Shown here: piece after piece, positions 48,012 to 56,573 of the stretch
Numbering within the stretch: position 1 is the first letter of the stretch
Layout: every line of letters starts with the position of its first letter
Assembly (NCBI GenBank): GCA_002707025.1
Contig: PALG01000020.1
Coordinates: 62,001 to 126,000 of the forward strand
Source: Flavobacteriaceae bacterium
GTDB lineage: Bacteria > Bacteroidota > Bacteroidia > Flavobacteriales > Flavobacteriaceae
DNA: 64,000 bases
Reading direction: 5' to 3'
The notes under the pieces: model-generated
Seen by the model: the letters and a program-made list of their open reading frames with translations, nothing else
What the model was told of the DNA's origin: nothing
Databases searched by the model: none
Program-made: the position numbers and the translations under genes

Positions 48012-48732
48012 TTTCTGCAAAGGCCTTATTAAGATATTTTAGGATTTCCAAAGCATTCTCCTGATCTCCATGCACACAAAAAGTAGCGGCTTTTATGGGA
48101 ACTTCCTTTCCGGTTTCGGTATGTACTTTCCCTTCCAAAACCATGCGTTGCACCTGTTCAAAAACCGCCTTAGGTTCTGTGATTAGGGCATGCGGCCTAC
48201 TTCTAGGTACTAACGATAGGTCTTCTTGGTAATTTCTATCGGCAAAGGCCTCATAAACCACAGGTATTCCTTTTCGATAGGCCAATTTTGCCAACATGGA
48301 ACCGTAGGGGGCATAGAGTTTGGCTTCGATGTGTAAGGATTTCATGGCTTCCAAAATCACTTCAGCTGTTGCAGCATCTTTGGCTGCCAAATTGTATAAC
48401 GCCCCATGGGGTTTTACATGATGAAGTGTTGCTCTTTCAGAAGAGATCACTTCCTGAAATGACTCGAGCTGTGCCATCAAACTCTTTTTTAATGCTTCCG
48501 AAGAAATGTTTAGGATGTTCCTTCCAAAGTTTTCCCGATCGGGAAAAGAAGGATGTGCGCCTATTTTTACTTGGTATTCTTCCGCCAACCGAATCACTGT
48601 TTTCATGGTTTCGGCATCCCCAGCATGGCCACCACAAGCAATGTTACAGGAATTTAAATAGGGCATCAGTTGGGCTTCGTTGTGAAGTCCTTCGCCTACA
48701 TCGGCATTGATGTCTATCACGGGATGGTCCAA
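47992..48732 (-). CDS. pxpA: 5-oxoprolinase subunit A (LamB/YcsF family)
   Basis: About 246 residues. Family motifs are DINADVGEGLHNE near the start, SCNIACGGHAGD, VKIGAHPSFPDRENFGR and HHVKPHGALYN. The first usable codon is TTG 48732, one base after the upstream transporter stop; GTG 48720 (giving VIDINADVGEG) is the alternative and would match typical family N-termini better. Either way the gene directly follows the Nramp-like gene, as ycsG and ycsF are neighbours in Bacillus subtilis. Confidence 0.92.
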   Translation of the reverse strand: MDHPVIDINADVGEGLHNEAQLMPYLNSCNIACGGHAGDAETMKTVIRLAEEYQVKIGAHPSFPDRENFGRNILNISSEALKKSLMAQLESFQEVISSERATLHHVKPHGALYNLAAKDAATAEVILEAMKSLHIEAKLYAPYGSMLAKLAYRKGIPVVYEAFADRNYQEDLSLVPRSRPHALITEPKAVFEQVQRMVLEGKVHTETGKEVPIKAATFCVHGDQENALEILKYLNKAFAENDSKIG

Positions 48733-48733
48733 T

Positions 48734-49963
48734 TTACAAGAGGTTTAAAACAGTTAAGATACTTTTTAGTCCTAAAAAGACGGTAATTCCTAAGATAAGG
48801 ATTCCGAAGGTATTTTGAAGGGTCGTATTTTTATAATTTCCCAAAAGGAATTTTCGGTTCATGACCCAAAGTAGGAAGCCTGCAACGATTGGCAGTAGGA
48901 GTCCGTTGGCCAATTGCGCAAATTGAATAATGGTAATGGACTTCCATCCGAAGGAAGAAAAAAGCACTCCAATTCCTAAGATTACCATCCAAGTAGCCCG
49001 AAATTTTTTAGCTTTTAAATTGCTGGACCACCCCAAACACCCAGTGGCGACATAGGCCGCTGCTAGGGGAGCCGTAATGGCACTGGTAATGCCCGCTGCA
49101 AAGAGCCCAATGGAAAGGACGTATTTGGCAAAACTACCAAATAACGGTTCCAAACCTAGGGCCAAATCGGCCGCACTTTGTATTTCTTCCACCCGAATCG
49201 CTGCTGCCGAAATAATGATACTCATGGAAACAATACCTCCCAAAACTACTGCGGTAATGGTATCCCTTCGGGCGAATTTTAAGTTAGAAGGTCCGCTCCA
49301 TTTTTCCTTAACAAGCGATGCATGTAAAAACAAGTTGTATGGGACCACGGTCGTACCAATGAGTGCCACGACGGTAAGCCAACTACCTTCTGGTGCTTGA
49401 AAGCTAAAAATACCTTTAAATAGTGCTCCCCAAGAGGGTTTGGTGAGCACGGCAGCGATAAGAAAGGCCGTGCTCATTAAAAGGACCAATGCTATAAGGG
49501 AGCGTTCCAAGATTTTATAATTTCCAAAGAAAAGCAATAAAAAAGCCAATAAACCAATGAGTAGGCTAAACGTATTGATGCTAAAATCCCTAAAAGTCCA
49601 TACGCCTTCTCCAAAAACCGTTTGAAGCCCTAAAACCCCGCCACTAATATTGCCCGCTTCATAGGCCGCATTGCCTATCACAATTGCCGAAAGAATGAGG
49701 AGAACGAAAAAACGTTGCAACCACGGATTTCTAATTTCGGTACGAATAACTTCCGAAAGGCCTTTCTGGGTAATAATGCCTAATCGGGCGGCCATTTCCT
49801 GAAGTACGATCGTTGCCACTATTGAAAACACCATCGCCCACAAGAGTGCGTAACCAAATTTTACACCAGCAAGCGTGCATACCGTGACCGTTCCAGGGCC
49901 GATAAAAGCTGCCGCTACTAAAGGACCAGGGCCCATATTCCGAAGCCAATTTTTAAGGCGCAT
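48734..49963 (-). CDS. Nramp-superfamily transporter of the YcsG type, metal-site residues absent
   Basis: 409 residues, about eleven helices. Nramp proteins normally carry DPGN in helix 1 and MPH in helix 6 as manganese ligands. Here helix 1 reads AFIGPGTVTV (Gly and Thr replace Asp and Asn, residues 22-25) and helix 6 reads VVPYNLFLH (Val and Tyr replace Met and His). It lies at the head of pxpABC, as the Bacillus ycsG gene does near ycsF, kipI and kipA. Transport of 5-oxoproline, rather than a metal, is the working inference; substrate not proven. Overlaps the DUF2891 gene by 11 bases. Confidence 0.85.
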   Translation of the reverse strand: MRLKNWLRNMGPGPLVAAAFIGPGTVTVCTLAGVKFGYALLWAMVFSIVATIVLQEMAARLGIITQKGLSEVIRTEIRNPWLQRFFVLLILSAIVIGNAAYEAGNISGGVLGLQTVFGEGVWTFRDFSINTFSLLIGLLAFLLLFFGNYKILERSLIALVLLMSTAFLIAAVLTKPSWGALFKGIFSFQAPEGSWLTVVALIGTTVVPYNLFLHASLVKEKWSGPSNLKFARRDTITAVVLGGIVSMSIIISAAAIRVEEIQSAADLALGLEPLFGSFAKYVLSIGLFAAGITSAITAPLAAAYVATGCLGWSSNLKAKKFRATWMVILGIGVLFSSFGWKSITIIQFAQLANGLLLPIVAGFLLWVMNRKFLLGNYKNTTLQNTFGILILGITVFLGLKSILTVLNLL

Positions 49964-51089
49964 GATGCCCGGTGTTGAGTGCGTAAATAGCGAAGCTCCC
50001 CAGCCAGTGCCCTCCTTCGTAACTATCGTTTACAATGCTGGGAAGGGAGTACTGGATATGCTTGTTGGCCAGTTTCTCTAGGTGTTGGTATTCTGGAATA
50101 CCGGCTGCGATGGTATATAAAGACCAAGCCCGGGAGAAATTCACTCCGTCGAGATGCACCAGTTTCCCATCGGTTCGGTCGGAAACTTCCCCAACGTTCA
50201 GAGTAAAATTGGGGTTTTGCAGTTGCGGAAGAAACTCCTTCAACCATATTTTAAAAGCTTCCGAAGGCAATACCCGCTTCATCAAGGCCGCTTCTTCCAA
50301 GCATGGCGACAAAAAATCAAATCCGCCCGGCTCCCAGGAAATCGGGCAGTTTTTATCCTGAAGATAAAAGTCTTTGGCACGTTGTTCAATTAAGGAAGTC
50401 AAATGTGAGTCTCCCACCGTTTTCCCATAATCGTACGCAAAGGAGAGTCCGAATGCGGTATTGGGATGTTCCCCCACGCGAATGGGGTAATTCAATTTCG
50501 GAAGAAATTCCACATATTTTTGGACAATAAGATCGGTGAGCGGTTGTAAATTGTTTTCTAGGGTTCGGGCAGTAGGACTGTCCCAAGTATGTAATTCTTC
50601 CGCCAACTTTAAAAGCCAAGCCCAACCATAGGTTCGTTCAAAGGTTTTGTTGTTGGAGCCTTCAAAATAGGCGATTTCCTGCTGAATGTTTGCTTCGGAA
50701 ATATTTTCCAGTAGTTTGTTTTTAATTTCTTCGGAATGTTCCAAATCCGGGAACTGTTTCAGTAAGCTTACCAAACTCCAATGCCCATGAACCGCCGAAT
50801 GCCAATCGAAGCAACCGTAAAAAGTAGGGTGTAGGGTACTGGGCGATTGTAAGTCCTCTGTGCTTCCAAGCACCTGTCCCAGTTTGTTGGGGTACTCCTG
50901 ATTCATACAGTGAAGTGGCAAAGCAGCTAATTGGTTAGCAGCTTCAAGGTGTAAGTCGGGAAGGGAATTGGGAAGCGAATCCATGAGGGAAGCTTTTTTT
51001 TCCGAAGTAGTTTCAGCAACCTCTGAAGTGTTGCTTTTTTGATTGCAGGCCACGAAGGCTAAAAAACAGAAGCATAGAAAAACTCTCAT
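49953..51089 (-). CDS. DUF2891 lipoprotein
   Basis: 378 residues with a lipobox ending at Cys15 (AFVAC). DUF2891 is a family of unknown function. Typical stretches are HPTFYGCFDWHSAVHGHWSL near residue 85, RTYGWAWLLKLA, and EPGGFDFLSPCLEEA. Conserved His, Asp and Trp residues in an all-helical fold suggest an alpha/alpha-barrel like those of some glycan enzymes (inference). The gene overlaps the Nramp-like gene by 11 bases and so heads the pxp operon. Confidence 0.82.
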   Translation of the reverse strand: MRVFLCFCFLAFVACNQKSNTSEVAETTSEKKASLMDSLPNSLPDLHLEAANQLAALPLHCMNQEYPNKLGQVLGSTEDLQSPSTLHPTFYGCFDWHSAVHGHWSLVSLLKQFPDLEHSEEIKNKLLENISEANIQQEIAYFEGSNNKTFERTYGWAWLLKLAEELHTWDSPTARTLENNLQPLTDLIVQKYVEFLPKLNYPIRVGEHPNTAFGLSFAYDYGKTVGDSHLTSLIEQRAKDFYLQDKNCPISWEPGGFDFLSPCLEEAALMKRVLPSEAFKIWLKEFLPQLQNPNFTLNVGEVSDRTDGKLVHLDGVNFSRAWSLYTIAAGIPEYQHLEKLANKHIQYSLPSIVNDSYEGGHWLGSFAIYALNTGHHAP

Positions 51090-51175
51090 AGGAAAAAGAT
51101 TACGTCAAGTGCAAGCAAGATGCAACTTTTTTGGGCAGCTGTCAAGAAGAACGAAAGGGATTTTCAGTAAAAACC

Positions 51176-52600
51176 TTAACAATCACTCACGTTCACTTGT
51201 ACTGCAAGTCCGCCTTCACTGGTTTCTTTATACTTGGACGTCATATCCTTGGCGGTTTCCCACATGGTGGCAATCACCTTGTCCAACGGCACTTTAGCCT
51301 TCGTAGGATCCGCATCGAGGGCCATTTCGCAGGCATTAATGGCTTTGATGGCACCCATGGCATTCCGTTCTATGCAAGGCACCTGCACCAGTCCGGCGAT
51401 AGGATCGCATGTAAGCCCTAGATGGTGTTCCATGGCGATTTCGGCCGCCATGAGCGCCTGTTCGGGAGTGCCGCCCATGAGTTCGGTTAGAGCACCTGCC
51501 GCCATGGCAGAAGATACCCCAATTTCGGCTTGGCATCCGCCCAACGCGGCGCTTATGGTCGATCCTTTCTTAAAGATACTTCCTATTTCGCCCGCGACGA
51601 GTAAAAATTTGCGTACATCGGCAAAGTTGGCATCGTGGTTTTCGATTACCATATAATACATCATAACTGCGGGAATCACCCCGGCACTTCCGTTGGTAGG
51701 AGCCGTGACCACGCGGCCTAAAGAGGCGTTTACTTCATTTACGGCCAAGGCAAAACAGGAGACCCACTTTAAGATCTGACGAAACTTTACTTCGGTATCC
51801 CGAATACTTTCAATCCATTCTACCGGATTGCTATAGGGGCGCGAGCCCATCAAATTTTTATGAGTATCGAAAGCACGCCGCCGCACATTGAGTCCGCCGG
51901 GAAGGGTACCTTCGGTATGGCAGCCTACATACATGGAGTCTAGCATAACGTCCCAGATTTTTCGGAGTCCGTCGTTAATTTCGGCTTCGCTTCGTAGGGA
52001 AAGTTCGTTTTGCAAAACGATTTGGCTAATGGATTTCCCTTCCGCTTGGCAATAGGCCAACAATTCAACTCCTTTTTCTACGGGGAAGGGGAAGTTGGAA
52101 AACTTTTCCCGTTTTTTCTTTGCGTTTTTTCGTTCTTTTTGAACTACGAAACCACCACCAATAGAGTAGTAGTTCATGTTCTTTTTTCTACCGTCTTTCA
52201 ACACACAACTGAAGGTAATTCCGTTCGGGTGAAACTCCAGAAATTTCTTATGAAAAATAATGTGCTTTTCTTTCTGAAAGGGGACAGGAAGTTCGCCGTT
52301 CAGCAATAAGGTTCCCGATTGGGCCAGCTCGTCCATACTAGGCTGAATGCGTTCAATGGGCACGGTAACAGGGTCGGTACCCAACAAGCCCATGATTGCG
52401 GCAATATCGGTGGCATGGCCTTTTCCTGTTAGGGAAAGGGAGCCGTACAATTGTACCTTTACTTCGGTGATTTCCTCGAAATAGCCGTGGCGTTTGCAAT
52501 GGTCAATCCACCGTAACGCAGCCCTCCATGGGCCTAAGGTATGCGAGCTGGAAGGGCCTACGCCTATTTTCAGCATATCGAAAACACTAATACTCTCCAT
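51176..52600 (-). CDS. sdaA: L-serine ammonia-lyase, iron-sulfur type (single chain)
   Basis: Deaminates L-serine to pyruvate using a [4Fe-4S] cluster. ATG 52600 gives 474 residues beginning [20 protein letters not shown], the usual family start; upstream in-frame starts at 52612 and 52645 add unlikely leader residues. Cluster cysteines are expected in SYVGCHTEG-like (YVGCHTEG), GGCQAEIG and [26 protein letters not shown] near the N-terminus marks the substrate domain. It is divergent from umuDC and lies upstream of the DUF2891-pxp operon by 86 bases. Confidence 0.94.
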   Translation of the reverse strand: MESISVFDMLKIGVGPSSSHTLGPWRAALRWIDHCKRHGYFEEITEVKVQLYGSLSLTGKGHATDIAAIMGLLGTDPVTVPIERIQPSMDELAQSGTLLLNGELPVPFQKEKHIIFHKKFLEFHPNGITFSCVLKDGRKKNMNYYSIGGGFVVQKERKNAKKKREKFSNFPFPVEKGVELLAYCQAEGKSISQIVLQNELSLRSEAEINDGLRKIWDVMLDSMYVGCHTEGTLPGGLNVRRRAFDTHKNLMGSRPYSNPVEWIESIRDTEVKFRQILKWVSCFALAVNEVNASLGRVVTAPTNGSAGVIPAVMMYYMVIENHDANFADVRKFLLVAGEIGSIFKKGSTISAALGGCQAEIGVSSAMAAGALTELMGGTPEQALMAAEIAMEHHLGLTCDPIAGLVQVPCIERNAMGAIKAINACEMALDADPTKAKVPLDKVIATMWETAKDMTSKYKETSEGGLAVQVNVSDC

Positions 52601-52657
52601 GGCTTTGTTCATAGTACAAATGTAAATTTCTTTTAGGGATTTCAATAGAAAAATAAA

Positions 52658-52694
52658 TAGGAATATTTCCTAATTTGTATTGGAATATTTCCTA
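52658..52694. promoter_or_regulatory. Tandem palindromic operators before umuDC
   Basis: TAGGAA-TAT-TTCCTA (52658-52672) is a perfect 15-base palindrome. A second copy, TTGGAATATTTCCTA (52680-52694), differs at one base. Their centres are 22 bases apart, two helical turns. The second copy touches the -7 element of umuD. This is the layout expected for a repressor such as a damage-inducible one; no regulator gene is adjacent. Confidence 0.65.
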
Positions 52695-52700
52695 ATTTTG
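52693..52700 (+). promoter_or_regulatory. -7 promoter element of umuDC
   Basis: TAATTTTG matches TAnnTTTG exactly and ends four bases before the umuD ATG at 52705, implying a leaderless transcript. The candidate -33 TTTG at 52674-52677 is only 15 bases upstream. Confidence 0.55.
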
Positions 52701-52704
52701 AATT

Positions 52705-53067
52705 ATGGAAGTGATCAATTCAGGAAAAATTCAGCGGGTAACCCATCGGCACGCACCCGAAGTCTCCAAACAAACCGGGTTTCCCAGTGCGGCGACGCAT
52801 TATATGGAAGCTTCTATCGATTTAAATCAAGAACTCACACACAACAAGGAAGCTACTTTTTTTGTTCGGGTGGAAGGAAATACTTGGATGAAGCACCAAA
52901 TTAAAGAGGGCGATGTCCTGATCATAGACCGTTCCCTAAAGGTTTCAGCCAAGACCTTGTACCTGGCTGTAAAGGATGGTGAGTTTGTGATTCAGCAAGG
53001 AAAGAATGAAACGGAAGCCATTACAGTTTGGGGAGTGATTACCTACATTATACACCGTGCCTTATGA
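52705..53067 (+). CDS. umuD: UmuD-like protein without a recognisable catalytic dyad
   Basis: 120 residues. The alignment to UmuD is clear: GFPSAATHYMEASIDLN matches GFPSPAADYVEQRIDLN of the E. coli protein; then ATFFVRVEG, GDVLIIDRSL, AVKDGEFVI and WGVITYI. In E. coli UmuD the nucleophile Ser60 lies in SGDSM and the Lys97 base in FTVKK. Here the corresponding positions read EGNTW and FVIQQ, so Ser becomes Thr and Lys becomes Gln, and the loop after them is shorter. It may therefore be unable to self-cleave. It overlaps umuC by four bases (ATGA) and would act as a Pol V accessory subunit. Confidence 0.82.
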   Translation: MEVINSGKIQRVTHRHAPEVSKQTGFPSAATHYMEASIDLNQELTHNKEATFFVRVEGNTWMKHQIKEGDVLIIDRSLKVSAKTLYLAVKDGEFVIQQGKNETEAITVWGVITYIIHRAL

Positions 53068-54335
53068 TTGCCATGGTAGATTGCAACAGCTTTTACGCCT
53101 CTTGCGAACAAGTGTTCCGTCCCGACCTATGGGGAAAACCGGTAGTGGTACTGAGCAATAACGATGGGTGTGTGATTGCGGCCAATAAGGAAGCAAAGCA
53201 ACTCACGCACATTCCTATGTTTGAACCGGTCTTTAAGATTAAGGACATTTTGGTCAAGAACCGTGTGACCTTTTTCTCTTCCAATTATACCCTGTATGGC
53301 GAAATGTCACAAAGGGTGATGACTACCTTGGAAACTTTTTCGCCCAAGGTAGAGGTATATAGTATCGACGAGGCATTTGTGGATTTAAGCGGAATGGCCC
53401 ATATGGATTTTCAGAAGTATGGTCACGAGATAAAAGATACGATTTTTAGGAATTTGGGATTGCCTGTGGGGGTAGGAATTGCCCCTACGAAGGTGTTGGC
53501 CAAACTGGCCAATCGTATTTCCAAGAAACAGTCGCAATACAATCATGTATATGTAATGGATTCGGAGAAAAAGCGGCGGGAGGCATTGGAGTGGGCCCAA
53601 ATAGGGGACATTTGGGGCATTGGGAGAAAACATGCCGAGCGGTTGAAAAAGATTGGGGTGTTTACGGGTTACGATTTTACACAGCTGCCGTTGTCGTGGG
53701 TTCGGAAGGAAATGACGGTCGTAGGAGAACGGATCTGGCGGGAAATGAACGGGGAACCCTGCTTGGATATTACTGTGATGCCCAAGGCAAAGAAAGCCAT
53801 TGGCACGGCAAAGTCGTTTGGGAAACGATTGGAAGACTTAGAACGTATTGAAGAGGCCTGTGCGTATTATGTAAGTGAAGTGGCCGAAGTGCTGCGGGCT
53901 CAGGAGTCTTGCGCAAGTTATGTACAGGTATTTGTACAAACCAATTATCACAGTAAAATTGATCGGCAATATTCCAAGAGTATTGTGGCAACGATGCCTA
54001 CGCCCACCAATAACACGTTTGCCTTGATTACCGAAGCGCGGAAAGCCCTACACAAAATTTACCGGCCGGGATTCCGCTATAAAAAAGTAGGGGTAAATCT
54101 TTGTGGCATCATTCCGCAGGGCTGGGTACAGGGCAATCTTTTTGAACCGTCTTTGGAACGGCAACCTCCCCAGTTAACAAAGGTCATTGATGCCTTGAAC
54201 ATGAAATTTGGAAAAGCCACTGTGGCTTCGGCGATGATTGGTACCCGGATGGAAGAGTGGGAGCTTATAAAAAAGGAACGAAGCCAACGGTACACGACGC
54301 AGTGGAAAGAGTTGTTGAAAGTGAGTAGTGAGTAG
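53064..54335 (+). CDS. umuC: Y-family translesion DNA polymerase (UmuC-like)
   Basis: 423 residues from ATG 53064, which overlaps the umuD stop; the alternative start at 53028 lies inside umuD. Palm residues are in MVDCNSFYASCEQVF (metal Asp near residue 5) and YSIDEAFVDL (Asp-Glu pair near residue 100), followed by GVGIAPTKVLAKLAN and WGIGRKHAERL (helix-hairpin-helix). The C-terminus ends in KVSSE, encoded by the first copies of a heptanucleotide tandem repeat that continues past the stop. Produces error-prone synthesis across lesions together with UmuD. Confidence 0.93.
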   Translation: MIAMVDCNSFYASCEQVFRPDLWGKPVVVLSNNDGCVIAANKEAKQLTHIPMFEPVFKIKDILVKNRVTFFSSNYTLYGEMSQRVMTTLETFSPKVEVYSIDEAFVDLSGMAHMDFQKYGHEIKDTIFRNLGLPVGVGIAPTKVLAKLANRISKKQSQYNHVYVMDSEKKRREALEWAQIGDIWGIGRKHAERLKKIGVFTGYDFTQLPLSWVRKEMTVVGERIWREMNGEPCLDITVMPKAKKAIGTAKSFGKRLEDLERIEEACAYYVSEVAEVLRAQESCASYVQVFVQTNYHSKIDRQYSKSIVATMPTPTNNTFALITEARKALHKIYRPGFRYKKVGVNLCGIIPQGWVQGNLFEPSLERQPPQLTKVIDALNMKFGKATVASAMIGTRMEEWELIKKERSQRYTTQWKELLKVSSE

Positions 54336-54393
54336 TGAGTAGTGAGTAGTGAGTAGTGAGTAGTGAGTAGTGAGTAGTGAGTAGTGAGTAGTG
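54321..54393. repeat. Heptanucleotide tandem repeat at the umuC 3' end
   Basis: Unit GTGAGTA, ten perfect copies plus GTG. It begins inside the last codons of umuC and supplies its stop codon (TAG at 54333-54335). Because the stop falls within the first two units, copy number changes would not alter the protein. Confidence 0.95.
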
Positions 54394-54440
54394 GAGTTTC
54401 GATAAGTACTGAAGGTTCCAAATTTTAAATGGTCTTGCAA

Positions 54441-54505
54441 TAGGGATAGCAGCTAGCTACCGCGTAGCGCGGATAGCCCGGTGCGCCATTCGTGACGCAA
54501 TTGCC
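54441..54505. other. GC-rich palindromic element between umuC and dnaK
   Basis: A block clearly richer in G and C than its surroundings. It contains CCGCG-TAG-CGCGG (54460-54472), AGCTAGCT (54451-54458) and the phrase GGATAGCCCGGTGCGCC. Similar phrases are scattered in flavobacterial intergenic DNA as far as I recall, so this may be a dispersed repeat or a structured RNA; neither can be proven here. Confidence 0.4.
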
Positions 54506-54513
54506 CTAATAAA

Positions 54514-54528
54514 CTGACACCCTGTCAG
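54514..54528. promoter_or_regulatory. Palindrome upstream of dnaK
   Basis: CTGACA-CCC-TGTCAG is a perfect 6-bp inverted repeat with a 3-base centre, 12 bases before the sigma-54-like promoter. It could bind an enhancer-binding protein or a heat-shock repressor. It is unlike the CIRCE element. Confidence 0.55.
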
Positions 54529-54539
54529 CTACTTTCCCA

Positions 54540-54554
54540 TGGCACAATCCTTGT
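54540..54554 (+). promoter_or_regulatory. Sigma-54-like promoter of dnaK
   Basis: TGGCAC-A-ATCC-TTGT matches the -24/-12 consensus TGGCACG-N4-TTGC with two changes (G to A after the -24 box, and the last C to T). The GG-to-TG spacing is correct. Transcription would begin near 54566, giving a leader of about 44 bases. Confidence 0.5.
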
Positions 54555-54609
54555 CATTATCCTACCGAAATTAAATCAGAATTTTTTTAAAATATATAAT
54601 TATAACACT

Positions 54610-56523
54610 ATGAGTAAAATAATTGGAATTGACTTAGGTACTACCAACTCTTGCGTTTCGGTGATGGAAGGAAGCGAGCCTACGGTAATCCCTAACGCAG
54701 AAGGAAAACGTACCACTCCTTCGGTGATTGCATTTGTAGAGGGTGGCGAAATTAAAGTTGGGGATCCTGCCAAAAGACAGGCGGTGACCAACCCAACGAA
54801 AACGGTTTCTTCGATTAAGCGTTTTATGGGGAATAAATACACCGAATCGTCCAAGGAGGTAGAAAATGTGGCTTACGAAGTGGTGAAAGGTGATAATGAC
54901 ACCCCACGCGTAGTCATCGATGATCGTAAATATACCCCACAGGAATTGAGTGCGATGATTCTTCAGAAAATGAAGAAAACCGCCGAAGATTACTTGGGGC
55001 AGGATGTGACCCGTGCGGTAATTACCGTTCCTGCATACTTTAACGATAGTCAGCGCCAGGCCACGAAAGAAGCCGGTGAAATCGCTGGATTGAAAGTAGA
55101 ACGTATTATTAACGAGCCTACGGCAGCTGCCTTGGCGTACGGATTGGATAAAAAAGATACCGACCAGAAAATTGTCGTATTCGACTTTGGGGGAGGTACC
55201 CATGACGTGTCTATCCTAGAATTGGGAGATGGTGTTTTTGAAGTACTTTCTACCGATGGGGATACCCATTTAGGAGGGGACGATGTAGATAGCAAGATCA
55301 TTAACTGGTTGGCAGACGAATTTCAGAAGGAAGAAGATATGGACCTTCGAAAGGATCCTATGGCCTTACAGCGTTTAAAAGAAGCTGCTGAAAAAGCCAA
55401 GATTGAATTGTCCTCTTCTACCCAAACTGAAATTAACTTGCCTTACGTTACCGCTACGGCGAGTGGACCCAAGCACTTGGTGAAAACCTTGAGCCGAGCC
55501 AAATTTGAGCAATTGATCGAAGATTTGGTAAAAAGAACCATTGCCCCTTGTGAAAAAGCATTGAAAGCGGCTGGATTAAGCAAAAGTGACATCGATGAGA
55601 TTATCTTGGTGGGTGGTTCTACCCGTATTCCTGCCGTTCAGAAAGCGGTACAGGATTTCTTCGGAAAGGCACCTAGTAAAGGGGTAAATCCCGATGAAGT
55701 AGTGGCCATTGGAGCTGCTATTCAGGGTGGGGTCTTAACTGGAGATGTAAAAGACGTACTCTTGTTGGATGTTACACCACTTTCTTTGGGTATTGAAACC
55801 ATGGGTGGCGTATTGACCAAATTAATTGAAGCCAATACGACCATTCCTACAAAGAAGAGTCAGGTGTTCTCTACTGCAGCCGACAACCAGCCTAGCGTGG
55901 AAATCCACGTGTTGCAAGGAGAGCGTCCTATGGCGAACGACAATAAAACCATTGGTCGTTTCCACTTAGACGGAATTCCACCAGCACCCAGAGGAACGCC
56001 TCAAATTGAAGTAACTTTCGATATTGATGCGAACGGAATTATCAAGGTGAGTGCTGAAGACAAAGCGACCGGTAAAAAGCAAGACATTCGTATTGAAGCT
56101 TCTTCCGGATTAACCGAAGAGGAAATCAATAAAATGAAGCAAGAAGCCGAAGCCAATGCGGAAGCCGATAAGAAAGCGAAAGAAACGGTGGATAAAATCA
56201 ATGAAGCCGATGCGATGATTTTCCAAACCGAAAAGCAATTGAAAGAGTTTGGCGATAAGCTTAGCGACGATAAGAAGAAGCCTATTGAAGCTGCTTTGGA
56301 AGATTTGAAAAAAGCTTACGAGAGCAAGGATATAGATACCATTCAGCCTGCGTTGGATAAAATCAATGAAGCTTGGAAAACTGCTTCAGAAGAAATGTAC
56401 AAAGCACAAGCCGCCGGCAATGCCGGAGATACAAATGCTCACTCAGACGGGGGGACTAATGCTAATTCTAATGGGCAAGAAGGTTCCGATGTTGAGGACG
56501 TAGACTTCGAAGAAGTGAAGTAA
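54610..56523 (+). CDS. dnaK: Molecular chaperone DnaK (Hsp70)
   Basis: 637 residues, the normal length. ATPase domain with [26 protein letters not shown] and [14 protein letters not shown]. One oddity is GGGTHD, where DnaK proteins usually read GGGTFD, so a His replaces Phe. The substrate domain with [17 protein letters not shown] follows, and the C-terminal lid ends in an Asn/Gly-rich tail and acidic [11 protein letters not shown]. No dnaJ or grpE is adjacent. Probably controlled from the sigma-54-like promoter and palindrome upstream. Ends at a terminator. Confidence 0.97.
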   Translation: MSKIIGIDLGTTNSCVSVMEGSEPTVIPNAEGKRTTPSVIAFVEGGEIKVGDPAKRQAVTNPTKTVSSIKRFMGNKYTESSKEVENVAYEVVKGDNDTPRVVIDDRKYTPQELSAMILQKMKKTAEDYLGQDVTRAVITVPAYFNDSQRQATKEAGEIAGLKVERIINEPTAAALAYGLDKKDTDQKIVVFDFGGGTHDVSILELGDGVFEVLSTDGDTHLGGDDVDSKIINWLADEFQKEEDMDLRKDPMALQRLKEAAEKAKIELSSSTQTEINLPYVTATASGPKHLVKTLSRAKFEQLIEDLVKRTIAPCEKALKAAGLSKSDIDEIILVGGSTRIPAVQKAVQDFFGKAPSKGVNPDEVVAIGAAIQGGVLTGDVKDVLLLDVTPLSLGIETMGGVLTKLIEANTTIPTKKSQVFSTAADNQPSVEIHVLQGERPMANDNKTIGRFHLDGIPPAPRGTPQIEVTFDIDANGIIKVSAEDKATGKKQDIRIEASSGLTEEEINKMKQEAEANAEADKKAKETVDKINEADAMIFQTEKQLKEFGDKLSDDKKKPIEAALEDLKKAYESKDIDTIQPALDKINEAWKTASEEMYKAQAAGNAGDTNAHSDGGTNANSNGQEGSDVEDVDFEEVK

Positions 56524-56540
56524 GCGATAAACTATTGAAA

Positions 56541-56573
56541 CAAAAAACCCAGCGTTAATGCTGGGTTTTTTTA
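56541..56573. terminator. Bidirectional terminator after dnaK
   Basis: Stem AAAAACCCAGC (56543-56553) / GCTGGGTTTTT (56560-56570), 6-base loop. It lies just beyond the stop of the convergent lipoprotein gene. Confidence 0.9.

Noticed and set aside
54321-54393. Regular repeats considered as a CRISPR array
   Set aside because: The unit is only seven bases with no spacers, and no cas gene is in the window.
54077-54440. Leftward reading frames with repeated THYSLL peptides
   Set aside because: They are translations of the GTGAGTA tandem repeat and of umuC antisense; not a repeat protein.
54634-55203. 189-codon leftward frame opposite dnaK
   Set aside because: Antisense shadow of a conserved gene; composition follows dnaK codon structure.
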